A stretch of 64,000 nt of DNA from Salinibacterium sp. G-O1 (GCF_030063305.1 NZ_JASISV010000003.1:248001-312000), one strand, 5' to 3'; shown: positions 51,237-61,453, counted from the first letter of the stretch. Numbers and translations: made by a program. The notes: a model not told the origin generated them from the sequence alone.

Positions 51237-52994
51237 ATGACTGACAGCCGCCTCACTTCAGAGTCGCGTGACCGGGCTCTCGCCCGTCTCGTGGCGAGCT
51301 CAACGCCCGGCGAAGAGCTCGACATCCTCGTCATCGGTGGGGGAGTGACCGGCGCCGGTATTGCACTGGATGCCGTGAGCCGTGGTCTGTCGACCGCGGT
51401 CGTCGAGGCGCAGGACTGGGCGTCCGGCACCTCCAGCCGCTCGAGCAAGCTCATGCACGGTGGCCTGCGCTACCTGCAGATGCTCGACTTCAAGCTCGTG
51501 CTCGAGGCGCTCAAGGAGCGCGACCTGCTGCTGACCGAGATCGCGCCCCACCTCGTGCGCCCGGTGCCGTTCCTGTACCCGCTGCGTCGCAGGGTGTTTG
51601 AGCGCATCTTCGTTGGTGCCGGCATCCTGCTCTACGACCTGCTCGCCACGATCAGGACGGGCAAGCGGGCGCTTCCGTTCCACCGCCACCTGTCACGCGC
51701 TGCCCTCACCGAGACGTTCCCGGACTTCGCCCAGACCGCTGCGGTCGGCGCCGTTGAGTACTGGGACGCGAACGTCGACGACGCCCGCTTCGTGCTGACC
51801 GTGATGCGCACGGCGGTTGAGCGCGGCGCCCACGCTGCCTCGCGCACCCAGGTGGTTGAGCTCACGCGTAACGCGGCAGGGGCCGTCGACGGAGCCATTC
51901 TGATGGACCTCGAGACTGGCGTCACCTTCCCCGTCAAGGCGAAGTCGGTCATCAGCTCGACCGGTGTCTGGACCGAAGAGTCGCAGTCACTCGCCGATAA
52001 GGACGGCGGGCTGCGGGTGCTGGCGTCCAAGGGCATCCACATCGTCGTTCCCCGCGACCGCATCGACGGCAACGCCGGGCTCATCCTGCAGACCTCCAAG
52101 AGTGTGTTGTTCGTCATCCCGTGGTCGCGGTATTGGGCCATCGGCACGACCGACACCCCGTGGACCGAAGACCTGATGAACCCGGTGGCCACCGCCGCCG
52201 ACATCGACTACGTCATCGCCGAGGCCAACAAGGTGCTGGCCCGTCCGATCAGCCACGACGACATCGTCGGCACGTGGGCCGGGCTTCGACCGCTGCTGCA
52301 GCCGGGCACCAAATCGGGCACCCAGTCGGCGAAGGTCTCGCGCGAGCACACCGTCGCCTCGACAGTTGCCGGGTTTGTCTCGATCGCCGGCGGCAAGTTC
52401 ACGACCTACCGGGTGATGGCCAAGGATGCCGTCGACTTTGCGATCGGATCAGATGCGAAGCGCCTGAAGTCGGTCACCCGCCACATCCCGCTGGTGGGCG
52501 CCGAGGGTTTCCTTGCTGCCAAGAGCGAGCTGAAGTCGATCATTACCGGCCTCGGCTGGAGCGCCGCCATGACCGATCACCTCTTCCACCGCTACGGTGC
52601 GAACATCCGCGACATCGCCGAGATCGCCCTGCGCGACCCCGACCTCGCCACGCCCCTCGAGCACGCACCCGCCTATCTGCGCGCCGAGCTCGTCTACGCG
52701 ATGACCCACGAGGGTGCCCTGCACCTGGACGACCTCATGATGCGCCGCACGCGCATGGTCTACGAATACCTCAACGAGGGCATGGATGCCCTGCCCGAGG
52801 TTGCCGAGCTGGCCAGGGTCACGCTGGGCTGGAGTGACGAGCAGGCCGCGCGCGAGACCGAGCTTTACCGCCTCAGGGCAGCCGCCGATGCGGACGCCGC
52901 CACCCAGCCGGACGACGCAAGCGCCTCCCGCGCCAGGGCGGCCGCCGTCGAGATCGTGCCGATGGTCGACCTGGGCGCCACCGCGCACCACTAA
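51237..52994 (+). CDS. glpD: Aerobic glycerol-3-phosphate dehydrogenase
   Basis: 585 residues from ATG 51237. FAD motif LDILVIGGGVTGAGIALDAV, then TSSRSSKLMHGGLRYLQ (GlpD signature), YWDANVDDARFVLTV, WAIGTTDTPW and FVSIAGGKFTTYRVMAKDAV. Oxidises glycerol-3-phosphate to dihydroxyacetone phosphate and feeds the quinone pool from the inner membrane face. First gene of the glycerol operon; glpK follows after 42 bp. Confidence 0.95.
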   Translation: MTDSRLTSESRDRALARLVASSTPGEELDILVIGGGVTGAGIALDAVSRGLSTAVVEAQDWASGTSSRSSKLMHGGLRYLQMLDFKLVLEALKERDLLLTEIAPHLVRPVPFLYPLRRRVFERIFVGAGILLYDLLATIRTGKRALPFHRHLSRAALTETFPDFAQTAAVGAVEYWDANVDDARFVLTVMRTAVERGAHAASRTQVVELTRNAAGAVDGAILMDLETGVTFPVKAKSVISSTGVWTEESQSLADKDGGLRVLASKGIHIVVPRDRIDGNAGLILQTSKSVLFVIPWSRYWAIGTTDTPWTEDLMNPVATAADIDYVIAEANKVLARPISHDDIVGTWAGLRPLLQPGTKSGTQSAKVSREHTVASTVAGFVSIAGGKFTTYRVMAKDAVDFAIGSDAKRLKSVTRHIPLVGAEGFLAAKSELKSIITGLGWSAAMTDHLFHRYGANIRDIAEIALRDPDLATPLEHAPAYLRAELVYAMTHEGALHLDDLMMRRTRMVYEYLNEGMDALPEVAELARVTLGWSDEQAARETELYRLRAAADADAATQPDDASASRARAAAVEIVPMVDLGATAHH

Positions 52995-53036
52995 CGCGCG
53001 ACACCACATACACGCTCAACGGAGAGATAAGAACTT

Positions 53037-54554
53037 ATGCAGAAGTACGTGATGTCGATCGACCAGGGAACCACGAGTTCCCGGGCAGTGGTGTTCGATC
53101 ACTCCGGAGAGATCGTCTCCGTCGGCCAGCTCGAGCACGAGCAGATCTTCCCCCGCGCCGGGTGGGTCGAGCACGACCCGCTCGAGATCTGGGCGAAGGT
53201 GCGGGAGGCGACCGGCATCGCCCTCACCCGGGGCAACCTGACCTCAGACGACCTCGTAGCCGTGGGCATCACCAACCAGCGTGAGACGACGGTGGTGTGG
53301 AACCGGCACACGGGCGTCCCGGTCACCAATGCCATCGTCTGGCAAGACACCCGCACCCAGAAGATCGTCGAGACACTCGCCGGCGAGCACGGCCCCGATC
53401 GCTACAAGAAGATCGTCGGGCTGCCGCTGGCCACCTACTTCGCCGGCCCGAAGATCGCGTGGATCCTCGAGTTCATCGACGGCGCCCGCCAGGCGGCCGA
53501 GAAGGGCGAGCTGCTGTTCGGCACGATGGACACCTGGCTGCTGTGGAACATGACGGGCGGCACCGAAGGTGGCATCCACGTCACGGACGTCACCAACGCG
53601 TCGCGCACGATGCTCATGGATCTCGACACCCTGCAGTGGCGCGAGGACATCGCCGCAGACATGGGCATCCCGATGTCGATGCTGCCCGAGATCAGGTCGT
53701 CGTCCGAGGTGTACGGCGTGGGTCGCCAGCACGGGATGCTTCCGGGTGTGCCGATCGCGGGCATCCTGGGCGACCAGCAGGCGGCCACCTTCGGCCAGGC
53801 GTGCTTCAGCGAGGGCATGGCGAAGAACACCTACGGCACCGGCAATTTTCTGCTGTTGAACACGGGCACGCGTCGCGTCGACAGCACCAACGGCCTGCTT
53901 ACTACTGTCTGCTACAAGATCGGCGACGCCCCCCAGGTCTACGCGCTCGAGGGCTCCATCGCCGTCACGGGCTCTCTCGTGCAGTGGCTGCGCGACAACC
54001 TCGGCATGTTCGCCGATGCGCCGGACATCGAGAAGCTGGCCCGCGAGGTCGACGACAACGGCGGCGCCTACTTCGTGCCGGCCTTCTCCGGCCTGTTCGC
54101 ACCATATTGGCGACCGGATGCCCGAGGCGCGCTGCTCGGACTGACCCGGTACGTCACCAAGAACCACATCGCCCGTGCCGCGCTCGAGGCAACCGCGTTC
54201 CAGACCCGTGAGGTGATGGACGCGATGAACGCGGACGCGGGGGTGGACCTCGCCGAACTTCGGGTCGACGGGGGAATGGTCGCCAACGAACTGCTCATGC
54301 AGTTCCAGGCCGACCAGCTCGGGGTGGATGTCATCCGCCCCCGTGTCACCGAGACCACAGCTCTCGGTGCTGCGTTTGCTGCCGGAATCGCCGTCGGCTT
54401 CTGGAAGGGGCAGCAGGACGTCATCGATATTTGGACGGAAGGAAAGCGATGGACGCCCGAGATGCCCGGATTTGAGAGAGACCAGCTCTACCGGAATTGG
54501 AAGAAAGCCGTGACCAAGACCATGGGCTGGGTCGACGACGACGTGGAAATCTAG
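53037..54554 (+). CDS. glpK: Glycerol kinase
   Basis: 505 residues from ATG 53037 with GGAGAG upstream. [18 protein letters not shown] (phosphate loop), [42 protein letters not shown] and [15 protein letters not shown] identify the FGGY-family glycerol kinase. Phosphorylates glycerol with ATP. No glpF facilitator follows; instead a membrane hydrolase begins 12 bp downstream. Confidence 0.96.
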   Translation: MQKYVMSIDQGTTSSRAVVFDHSGEIVSVGQLEHEQIFPRAGWVEHDPLEIWAKVREATGIALTRGNLTSDDLVAVGITNQRETTVVWNRHTGVPVTNAIVWQDTRTQKIVETLAGEHGPDRYKKIVGLPLATYFAGPKIAWILEFIDGARQAAEKGELLFGTMDTWLLWNMTGGTEGGIHVTDVTNASRTMLMDLDTLQWREDIAADMGIPMSMLPEIRSSSEVYGVGRQHGMLPGVPIAGILGDQQAATFGQACFSEGMAKNTYGTGNFLLLNTGTRRVDSTNGLLTTVCYKIGDAPQVYALEGSIAVTGSLVQWLRDNLGMFADAPDIEKLAREVDDNGGAYFVPAFSGLFAPYWRPDARGALLGLTRYVTKNHIARAALEATAFQTREVMDAMNADAGVDLAELRVDGGMVANELLMQFQADQLGVDVIRPRVTETTALGAAFAAGIAVGFWKGQQDVIDIWTEGKRWTPEMPGFERDQLYRNWKKAVTKTMGWVDDDVEI

Positions 54555-54566
54555 AGGAATTTTGCA

Positions 54567-56432
54567 ATGACCCAATCACAAAGGAGTGGAATGAAACCCG
54601 CACTGTATAAAAAGAACAAGTTCTGGCTGGCCTTATCGCTGGTGTTGGTGCTGCTGTCTGCGGTCGGGGCATCCCTCGTCCAGACCTCGGCGTACACCAT
54701 CACGGTCAAGGACATGAGCTGGGAGACCTCCACCGGTGAGTCGCTCAGCGCGCTGCTCTACAAGCCGAATGGCGTGTCCGCCGACAACCCTGCCCCCGCG
54801 ATCATCGTCTCCCACGGGTGGTGGAACAACAAGGAGATGCAGGATGCCAACTTCGTCGAGCTCGCTCGTCGCGGCTACGTCGTGGTCTCCATCGACATGT
54901 ACGGCCACGGTGACTCCGACTACCTGGTGAACTCAGATATCACCGCCGGTGGTACCGGAATGTACGACGCGGTCAAGCTGGTCGCAAACCTGCCGTACGT
55001 GGAGCAGGACAAGATCGGTGTCTCAGGTCACTCGAACGGTGCGCGTGCTGCGAACTTCTCGATCCCGCTGGATGACGCGGCAGACAAGCCGCTCATCGCC
55101 GCAGTGCTGCTCGTCGACAACGACGGTGTCTACACCGACGCCGACGGTGCGTACACGAACGTGTACGGCACCCGCGATGTCGGAATCGTCGCCGACCAGT
55201 ACGACGAGTTCTTCTTCCGCAGCTACAGCCCTGAGGGAGCGGTTCTCACCCCGCCGCGCGAGTACATCGACACCCCGAACGCCCAGTCGTTCCTGAACTT
55301 CGGCGCCGAGGGCACAGAGACCCGCGAGGCCGGCACGTTCTACGACGACAAGGTCGACGGCAAGGATGCATTCCGCGTCGTCTACACCCCGGCCGAAACT
55401 CACCCGTGGGGAACCATCTCGAAGACGACCGTCGCCAGCCAGATCGAGTTCTTCAACGAGGCGTTCGGTGCGCCGAACCCCATCGCGTCCGGAAGCCAGA
55501 TCTGGCAGGTCAAGGAAGCCTTCACGACCCTGGGAATCATCGGTTTCTGGATCTTCGTGCTCGCCTTCGCTCGCGCCATGCTTCACACGCGCGCTTTCGC
55601 CGGCTTGCGGATCGCAGAACCCCGCGCCATCGTCGCCAACACCCGCAAGGGCCTGACCTGGTTCTGGGGCGGTCTGGTTGTTCTCGCCTTCATCTCGGGC
55701 GCCAGCTGGGTGCTGATGAGCCAGACGCCGTGGATTCAGGGAATCGCGTTCAACGCGACGCCGACCATCTTCACCCAGGGTGCCGTGTTCTTCGTGGCGC
55801 TATGGGCCTTGATCAACGCCGTCGCAGTGGCCATCGTGCTCGCGGTCTCGTACTTCGCGTACGGCCGCAAGAACGGTATGGATCTGCGCGCTGCCGGACT
55901 GCTGCCGGGATGGCGCACGTTCTTCCACGGCATCGGTCTCGCCGCCGTGGTGGTGGCCGCCTCGTTCAGCCTCGTCTTCATCGTCGACTACTTCTTCAAG
56001 ACCGACTTCCGGTTCTGGGTTATCGCGATCAAGGCGTTCGGTCCTGACAAGCTGTGGATCGCGCTGCTCTACGTGCCGTTCTTCCTGGCGTACTTCGTGG
56101 CAAGCTCCGTCGCGGTCAACGTCTTCAACCGGTTCACGATTCGTGGCAAGGAGTGGGGCAACACGGCGGCGATCGCACTGTTTACCGCTCTCGCGGCGAT
56201 CGTGCTCGTCATCGTGCAGTACATGACGTTCTTCATCACGGGTCAGACCATCCCGGGCTTCGGCGGCATCTTCAGCATCTGGCTGTTCCCCGTCATCCTG
56301 ATCCTGATCCTGACGGTCGTCATCTCGCGCAAGCTCTACCGCGTCACCGGAAACCCGTACATCGCGGGCTTCATCAACGCCGCGATCGTGACCATCATCT
56401 CGGTCACGAACACGTTGACGGTTACGTACTAA
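54567..56432 (+). CDS. Alpha/beta hydrolase with multi-pass membrane domain
   Basis: 621 residues from ATG 54567 (GAGGA at the right spacing). N-terminal helix FWLALSLVLVLLSAVGASLV, then an alpha/beta hydrolase at ~50-300: AIIVSHGWWNNKEMQ, SIDMYGHGDSDY, the elbow KIGVSGHSNGARAANFS and AETHPWG. The C-terminal half has about eight membrane helices from ~320 on. The active domain should lie outside the membrane. It is transcribed with glpD-glpK, so it may free glycerol from an ester or lipid, or help glycerol entry (inference). No named family for the fused architecture comes to mind. Confidence 0.82.
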   Translation: MTQSQRSGMKPALYKKNKFWLALSLVLVLLSAVGASLVQTSAYTITVKDMSWETSTGESLSALLYKPNGVSADNPAPAIIVSHGWWNNKEMQDANFVELARRGYVVVSIDMYGHGDSDYLVNSDITAGGTGMYDAVKLVANLPYVEQDKIGVSGHSNGARAANFSIPLDDAADKPLIAAVLLVDNDGVYTDADGAYTNVYGTRDVGIVADQYDEFFFRSYSPEGAVLTPPREYIDTPNAQSFLNFGAEGTETREAGTFYDDKVDGKDAFRVVYTPAETHPWGTISKTTVASQIEFFNEAFGAPNPIASGSQIWQVKEAFTTLGIIGFWIFVLAFARAMLHTRAFAGLRIAEPRAIVANTRKGLTWFWGGLVVLAFISGASWVLMSQTPWIQGIAFNATPTIFTQGAVFFVALWALINAVAVAIVLAVSYFAYGRKNGMDLRAAGLLPGWRTFFHGIGLAAVVVAASFSLVFIVDYFFKTDFRFWVIAIKAFGPDKLWIALLYVPFFLAYFVASSVAVNVFNRFTIRGKEWGNTAAIALFTALAAIVLVIVQYMTFFITGQTIPGFGGIFSIWLFPVILILILTVVISRKLYRVTGNPYIAGFINAAIVTIISVTNTLTVTY

Positions 56433-56467
56433 CCTTCAGCCGGTCGTGGTGGCCGGTTGATGACAGG

Positions 56468-56499
56468 AGGCCTCGGCCCGCTCACGCGGGTCGGGGCCT
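56468..56499 (+). terminator. Hairpin terminator after the glycerol operon
   Basis: AGGCCTCGGCCCGC pairs with GCGGGTCGGGGCCT around a TCAC loop; all 14 positions pair when two G-U wobbles are allowed. Located 36 bp after the hydrolase stop. T-run is weak (TTCGTCGTG). Confidence 0.7.
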
Positions 56500-56575
56500 T
56501 CGTCGTGTGGAATAGGGGAGCGGCCTCCGCGGTTGTCAGGAACGATACATTTGCATAGAAACTTTGGGAGCGACG

Positions 56576-57607
56576 ATGGCACAGCAGATTGAGTTCGGAT
56601 TAGACACCTTCGGAGACGTCACGATGGACCTGGATGGTGCCGCGGTGAGCCAGGCGCAGGTCATCCGAAATCTGGTGTCTGAGGCGGTGCTGGCCGACGA
56701 ACTCGGCATCGACTTCATCGGGCTCGGTGAGCATCACCGGCAGGATTTCGCGGTCTCGGCCCCCGAGGTCGTGCTCGCCGCCATCGCCTCCGTCACAAAG
56801 AACATCCATCTCGGGTCGGCCGTCACAGTGCTCAGTTCTGATGACCCGATCCGGGTGTACCAGCGTTTCGCTACCGTCGACGCGCTCTCGAACGGCCGCG
56901 CCGAGGTCATCCTGGGGCGCGGATCGTTCACCGAGTCCTTTCCCCTGTTCGGCTTCGATCTCAGCCGTTACGAGCAGCTCTTCGAGGAGAAGCTCGACCT
57001 GTTCTCCGAGCTGCTGAAAGAGCAACCCGTCACCTGGAGCGGCGAGCTGCGCCCGCCGCTCACCGAGCAGAACGTCTACCCGCGTACCGAGGGTGGTCAC
57101 ATCAAGACGTGGATCGGAGTTGGCGGCAGCCCCGAATCGGTGGTGCGGGCCGCGCGCTACGGCATGCCGCTGGTGCTGGCCATCATCGGGGGAGACCCCG
57201 CCCGCTTCGCGCCATACGTCGACCTGTTCCACCGTGCGCTCGCCCAGCTCGAGAAGCCAGACCTGCCGATCGCCGTGCACTCGCCCGGCTTCATCGCCGA
57301 CACCGACGACGAGGCGGCCGAGCAGTACTGGTCGCACCACAAGGTCATGCGCGACCGCATCGGTGCCGAGCGTGGCTGGCCGGAGACGAGCACAGCCGAG
57401 TACGCGGGCGAGATCGAGCATGGTTCGCTGTACCTCGGTTCACCCGAGACCGTCGCCCGCAAACTGGCGACGACGATCTCGACTCTCGGCATCCAGCGCT
57501 TCGACCTCAAGTACAGCGCCGGCACCCTTCCGCACGAGCTGATGATGCACTCGATCGAGCTCTACGGGTCGAAGGTCATCCCGATGGTCAAAGACATGCT
57601 GGCCTAG
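56576..57607 (+). CDS. LLM-class flavin-dependent oxidoreductase
   Basis: 343 residues from ATG 56576, with GGGAG five bases upstream (TTG 56564 rejected). QIEFGLDTFGDVTMD, FIGLGEHHRQDFAVSAPEVV, IHLGSAVTVLSSDDPIRVYQ and GRGSFTESFPLFGFD are of the bacterial luciferase-like group (FMN or F420 dependent). Substrate unknown. Overlaps the DUF4349 gene's stop by 4 bp on the other strand. Confidence 0.9.
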   Translation: MAQQIEFGLDTFGDVTMDLDGAAVSQAQVIRNLVSEAVLADELGIDFIGLGEHHRQDFAVSAPEVVLAAIASVTKNIHLGSAVTVLSSDDPIRVYQRFATVDALSNGRAEVILGRGSFTESFPLFGFDLSRYEQLFEEKLDLFSELLKEQPVTWSGELRPPLTEQNVYPRTEGGHIKTWIGVGGSPESVVRAARYGMPLVLAIIGGDPARFAPYVDLFHRALAQLEKPDLPIAVHSPGFIADTDDEAAEQYWSHHKVMRDRIGAERGWPETSTAEYAGEIEHGSLYLGSPETVARKLATTISTLGIQRFDLKYSAGTLPHELMMHSIELYGSKVIPMVKDMLA

Positions 57608-58440
57608 GCCTTCCTGGTGCGTCGCCTGACGATCACCACGATGACCAGGGCGATGAGCCCCAGGAAGACCAGCCACGGCAGCGCCACACCGAGGGCCACC
57701 AGCAGACCGGCGAAGAATGCCACGAATGATGCCCAGCCTGCGGCGATCCCATCGAAGAAGTTGTCGGGATCAGGGGTGGGCGCGATGAACTCCGAGATCA
57801 GGTTCACCGTGATCGTCGAGAGGCTGACCTGGTCTGCGTAATAGCGACGCTGGCTTTCCATGCTCTCCAGCTGGGCCTGCCGGTCTGAGATCGCGGTCTC
57901 GAGGGTGATCAGGTTCTCGGTGTCGGTGGCCGTCGACAGCAGGGCGAGCAGGCGGTCGACGGATGCCGACATCGCCTTGATCCTGGCGTCAAGATCCTGG
58001 GTCTCCATGGTCACATCCGCGGAGTTCAGCGACACCTCCTGCACGGCGCCCAGTGCCCTCAGCTTGTCGAGGGTGGCGGTGAGGGTGCTCGACGGGATGC
58101 GCAGGGTGAGGGTGGCGCTGCCGGCGTTGCCGTTGACGGGAGCGGATTCGGAGCGGCCGTCGACCCGGCCTCCAGACTGCTCGACGATGCGCACGGCCTC
58201 TGCCGCGGCATCCACCGGCTTATCGACCGTGATGGTGACGTATCCGGTGGTGATGACCTGGCGGGGCGACTCTGCGATCGAGTCTGACACCATCTTGTCG
58301 CCCTCGACGGAGATCATGGGCGCGCCTTCGCTCGACATCGAGCCGCCGCTTTGGTCGCTGGCGCCGGAGTTTGCTGTGCACCCCGCCAAGGCAAGAGTGG
58401 CCAGGATTGCTGCTGCTGGGAAGATCAGTATTCGCCTCAT
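57604..58440 (-). CDS. DUF4349-domain lipoprotein
   Basis: 278 residues. Lipobox LATLALAGCTANS. The DUF4349 domain covers ~60-240: QVITTGYVTITVDKPVDAAA, LTLRIPSSTLTATLDKLRAL, VTMETQDLDARIKAMSASVD and a coiled-coil SDRQAQLESMESQRRYYADQ. One C-terminal helix (FVAFFAGLLVALGVALPWLV) and an RRRTRKA tail. Function unknown; envelope protein. Confidence 0.9.
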   Translation of the reverse strand: MRRILIFPAAAILATLALAGCTANSGASDQSGGSMSSEGAPMISVEGDKMVSDSIAESPRQVITTGYVTITVDKPVDAAAEAVRIVEQSGGRVDGRSESAPVNGNAGSATLTLRIPSSTLTATLDKLRALGAVQEVSLNSADVTMETQDLDARIKAMSASVDRLLALLSTATDTENLITLETAISDRQAQLESMESQRRYYADQVSLSTITVNLISEFIAPTPDPDNFFDGIAAGWASFVAFFAGLLVALGVALPWLVFLGLIALVIVVIVRRRTRKA

Positions 58441-58533
58441 GGCATCACCGTACTGAGGCGGCGCGGAAGGTACTACCCAACGTTTTTGCCGATTCGAGCG
58501 TCACCTGTCGGGGCGAGATGGCCCGCCGTGACG

Positions 58534-59244
58534 CTAGGCGGCCAGAGCGAGCGCGATAACCGAGCCGTTGAAGACGACGTGTGCGGTGATCGCGCCACCG
58601 AGCCTATTGGTGGTGACTGCCAGAGCGCCCGCTCCGAGCGCGAACAGGAACGTTGACAAGCCGATGGTAAGAGCTGACGCGGCCGTCGAGGTGCCGAGGA
58701 CGTGCATCAGGGCGAAAACGAGCGAGCTGATGACCACCGCAATCGACTTGGAGGTTGCTGTGTCTCCTCGGAGGGCACCGAGAACGGTGCCCCGGAAGAA
58801 CATCTCCTCGATCACAGGCCCGAGTACGAGCGGTGCGATGAAGGCAGTCAATGCGAAAAAGACGATAGCGCCGGCGCTGTTATCTGCCGGGCTGCCGAGG
58901 TAGCTGGATCCCGTCGTCCCGTACACCGTCAGATCGATCCCGGTTGAGATCGCCCGCGCCAGAAGGCCGACGCTAAGTCCCCACAGCCCGTCGATCCAAC
59001 GAAACCGGAATGGGATCGCAGCCCCCGTGCGGCCCACAATCACAATGGCTATGACGAGAGGCGCCCAGAACACGAGGTAGCTGAGCGACTCGATCGCGAA
59101 TCGGTCGGTCACCACACTTGAGCTGTGCAGCGCAGTAAGAAGGGCCGACAGCAGAACCGCTGATACCAACGCCAGCAGGGCCACCGCAACGGCGCGGGGG
59201 CTATTCGCCGGGCGTGCGGTCTCAGCCTCGGTGCGTTGCATCAT
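58534..59244 (-). CDS. CPBP-family intramembrane protease
   Basis: 236 residues from the ATG at 59244 (or 59241). Six to seven helices. CPBP motifs: VIEEMFFRGTVLGAL (EExxxR), LVFALMHVLG (FxxxH) and AHVVFNGSV (HxxxN). Intramembrane metal protease of the Abi/CAAX type; substrate unknown. Divergent from the polysaccharide genes; they share a 150 bp spacer. Confidence 0.9.
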   Translation of the reverse strand: MMQRTEAETARPANSPRAVAVALLALVSAVLLSALLTALHSSSVVTDRFAIESLSYLVFWAPLVIAIVIVGRTGAAIPFRFRWIDGLWGLSVGLLARAISTGIDLTVYGTTGSSYLGSPADNSAGAIVFFALTAFIAPLVLGPVIEEMFFRGTVLGALRGDTATSKSIAVVISSLVFALMHVLGTSTAASALTIGLSTFLFALGAGALAVTTNRLGGAITAHVVFNGSVIALALAA

Positions 59245-59393
59245 TCGAGAATAGGGGAGCGCGGCGAGTGAGCGAGTTTTTGTCGGAAAACGCTCCTCCT
59301 CGCCCTGAACAGATAAATATCTATGACACGATGGTCGCGAGCCTGACGCCGGTAACCGCGTGGGCATCTCCCATGACTCTGAAAGGCAGCCGC

Positions 59394-60776
59394 GTGGAAC
59401 TTCGCGACTACATCCGCATCCTCCGCAAGAGTTGGGTGCTGATCGTGCTTCTCACGCTCGTTGCAGTCTCAGCCGCCGCCGTCTATTCGATAGTGAAGAC
59501 CCCGGAATACAGCGCGTCGACGCGCGTTTTCGTCTCCAGTCAGTCCGCCGACTCGACCACGGAGCTGCTTCAGGGCAGCTCATTCACCCAGTCCAGGGTC
59601 AAGACCTATTCCTCGCTGGTCACCACGCCGATCGTGCTGCTGCCCGTCATCGCCTCACTCGGGTTGGATGTCACGGCCGAAGAGCTGGCGCAACGGGTGA
59701 GCGCCTCCGCGCAACTCGACACCACGCTGATCGAGATCAACGTGACCGACGAAGATCCCGTGGTCGCGGCGGACATTGCCAATGCCACGTCGCAGAGCCT
59801 GACGGCCGTTGTGTCCAAAATCGAAACTACCGAGGGGAGCACCGGCTCGCCGGTAAAGCTCACGAGGGTCGAAGATGCGACGGTCTCCACCATCCCGGTC
59901 AGCCCCAACATTCCGCTGAACATCGCCCTTGGTGCACTGGTCGGACTTGCCATCGGAGTAGGGCTGGCCGTGTTGCGGGAGGTTCTCGACACCCGGATCC
60001 GCAACGAGCGGGACATGGAACAGCTGACCGACACGCCCATCATGGGCGGGATCGTATTCGACCCCAAGGCCGCCGAACGCCCTCTGATTGTGCAGGTTGA
60101 CCCCCGCAGCCCACGCGCAGAATCATTCCGCACGCTGCGCACCAACCTGCAGTTTCTGGAGATCGACGGCGCGCGCAGCTTCGTGGTCACCTCCTCGATC
60201 CAGGGTGAAGGCAAGAGCACCACGGCCACCAACCTCGCCATCGCGATGGCGGATGCAGGCATGCGGGTGCTGCTCGTCGACGCCGACCTGCGCCGTCCGA
60301 AGGTGGCCCAATATCTCGACCTTGAGGGCGCGGTGGGGCTGACAGACGTGCTCATCGGGCAGGCGACTCTTGGCGACACCGTGCAGCGCTGGGGACGCGC
60401 ATCCCTGTATGTGCTGCCCGCGGGGCAGATCCCGCCCAACCCGAGTGAATTGCTGGGATCCAAAGCGATGCAGCAGCTCGTTGTCACAGTTGAAAAAGAG
60501 TTCGACGCCGTGATCTTCGATTCGCCGCCACTGCTGCCGGTGACCGATGCCGCCATCCTGGCCAAGCGTGCGGGCGGCGTGATTCTCGTCGTTGCCGCCG
60601 GTTACACGCGCAAGAACCAGGTGGTTGGGGCGTTCGCCGCCCTGCAAAATGTCGACGCGCGTGTCTCTGGCGTGGTGCTCACCATGCTGCCCGTTAAGGG
60701 GCCAGACGCCTACGGCTACGGCCACTATGGCTACACATACGAAACCCCCGACAAGAAGACCACACAACGCGCCTAG
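59394..60776 (+). CDS. Wzz-domain / BY-type tyrosine autokinase fusion for polysaccharide export
   Basis: 460 residues from GTG 59394 (GAAAGGCAGC upstream). The conserved start VELRDYIRILRKSWVLIVLL fixes it; the open frame upstream is not conserved. Wzz helices at ~15-35 and ~180-200 bracket the outside domain. The BY-kinase part has Walker A SSIQGEGKSTTATNLAIAMA, Walker A' LLVDADLRRPKVAQYL and Walker B AVIFDSPPLLPVTDA. The C-terminal YGYGHYGYTYETPDKK is the Tyr cluster that is autophosphorylated. AT-rich AGATAAATATCT at 59311-59322 marks the likely promoter zone. The phosphatase follows. Confidence 0.93.
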   Translation: MELRDYIRILRKSWVLIVLLTLVAVSAAAVYSIVKTPEYSASTRVFVSSQSADSTTELLQGSSFTQSRVKTYSSLVTTPIVLLPVIASLGLDVTAEELAQRVSASAQLDTTLIEINVTDEDPVVAADIANATSQSLTAVVSKIETTEGSTGSPVKLTRVEDATVSTIPVSPNIPLNIALGALVGLAIGVGLAVLREVLDTRIRNERDMEQLTDTPIMGGIVFDPKAAERPLIVQVDPRSPRAESFRTLRTNLQFLEIDGARSFVVTSSIQGEGKSTTATNLAIAMADAGMRVLLVDADLRRPKVAQYLDLEGAVGLTDVLIGQATLGDTVQRWGRASLYVLPAGQIPPNPSELLGSKAMQQLVVTVEKEFDAVIFDSPPLLPVTDAAILAKRAGGVILVVAAGYTRKNQVVGAFAALQNVDARVSGVVLTMLPVKGPDAYGYGHYGYTYETPDKKTTQRA

Positions 60777-60817
60777 CCGTGCCTCTCGGCCAGACGCATG
60801 AGTATGGGAGTGAAGAC

Positions 60818-61453
60818 ATGAGCGAGGACGAGCCGTTTCGCATTCTGGTGGTGTGCACGGGAAATCTCGTGCGGTCGGCGGTGGCAGCCCAACTGCTGAG
60901 AGTGCGCCTGGCCGAGCTGGGTGCGGGGATTGCGATCATCGGTGCCGGCACGATGGCAACAGAGGGTGATCGCATGCCGGTCGAGGCCGAGCGGGTGTCG
61001 ATTCGCTATGGCGGTGACCCCGAGGGCCACCGTGCCCATCCACTCACCGCCGAGCTGGTAGCTGCCGCTGATCTGATTCTGACGGCCGAGCGCGAGCACC
61101 GCGCAAAGGTTGTGTCCCTCGCGCCCAAAGCATCGCGAACGACTTTCACGCTGAAACAGTTTGCACGTCTCATCCGCTCGCTCGAGGGGGATGCGGCCGC
61201 AGCCCAGCCGGTCCGCCCGCCAGCCGTCTCGATCAGAGAGTTGCTGATGGGGGCGACTGCCGATGCCGCGGACCAGCGAGGGTATCTGCCGCCCCCCGAC
61301 GATGCGGCACACGACGACATCGCGGACCCGTACCGTCGACCGCAGCAGGAATACGACAAAGCTGGAGTGGCCATCGACGCCGCGATCACCACCATCGCGA
61401 AGGGGCTGCTGGCGCCGGTTCATAGGGCAAGAAGGCGCGACGATGGCACGTAG
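60818..61453 (+). CDS. Low-molecular-weight protein-tyrosine phosphatase
   Basis: 211 residues from ATG 60818 with GGGAG before it. P-loop VVCTGNLVRSAVAAQLL gives Cx5R (C-T-G-N-L-V-R), and the general acid is in DDIADPYRRP (DP). Cys normally found before Arg is Val, an allowed variation. It reverses autophosphorylation of the adjacent BY-kinase, the usual pairing. The ~20-residue insert IRSLEGDAAAAQPVRPPAV is longer than in typical 150-residue LMW-PTPs. The end overlaps the next gene by 11 bp. Confidence 0.9.
   Translation: MSEDEPFRILVVCTGNLVRSAVAAQLLRVRLAELGAGIAIIGAGTMATEGDRMPVEAERVSIRYGGDPEGHRAHPLTAELVAAADLILTAEREHRAKVVSLAPKASRTTFTLKQFARLIRSLEGDAAAAQPVRPPAVSIRELLMGATADAADQRGYLPPPDDAAHDDIADPYRRPQQEYDKAGVAIDAAITTIAKGLLAPVHRARRRDDGT

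Noticed and set aside
59214-59393. Extension upstream of the Wzz/BY-kinase gene
   Set aside because: The conserved start lies at GTG 59394 with a ribosome site; the region before it is AT-rich and promoter-like.
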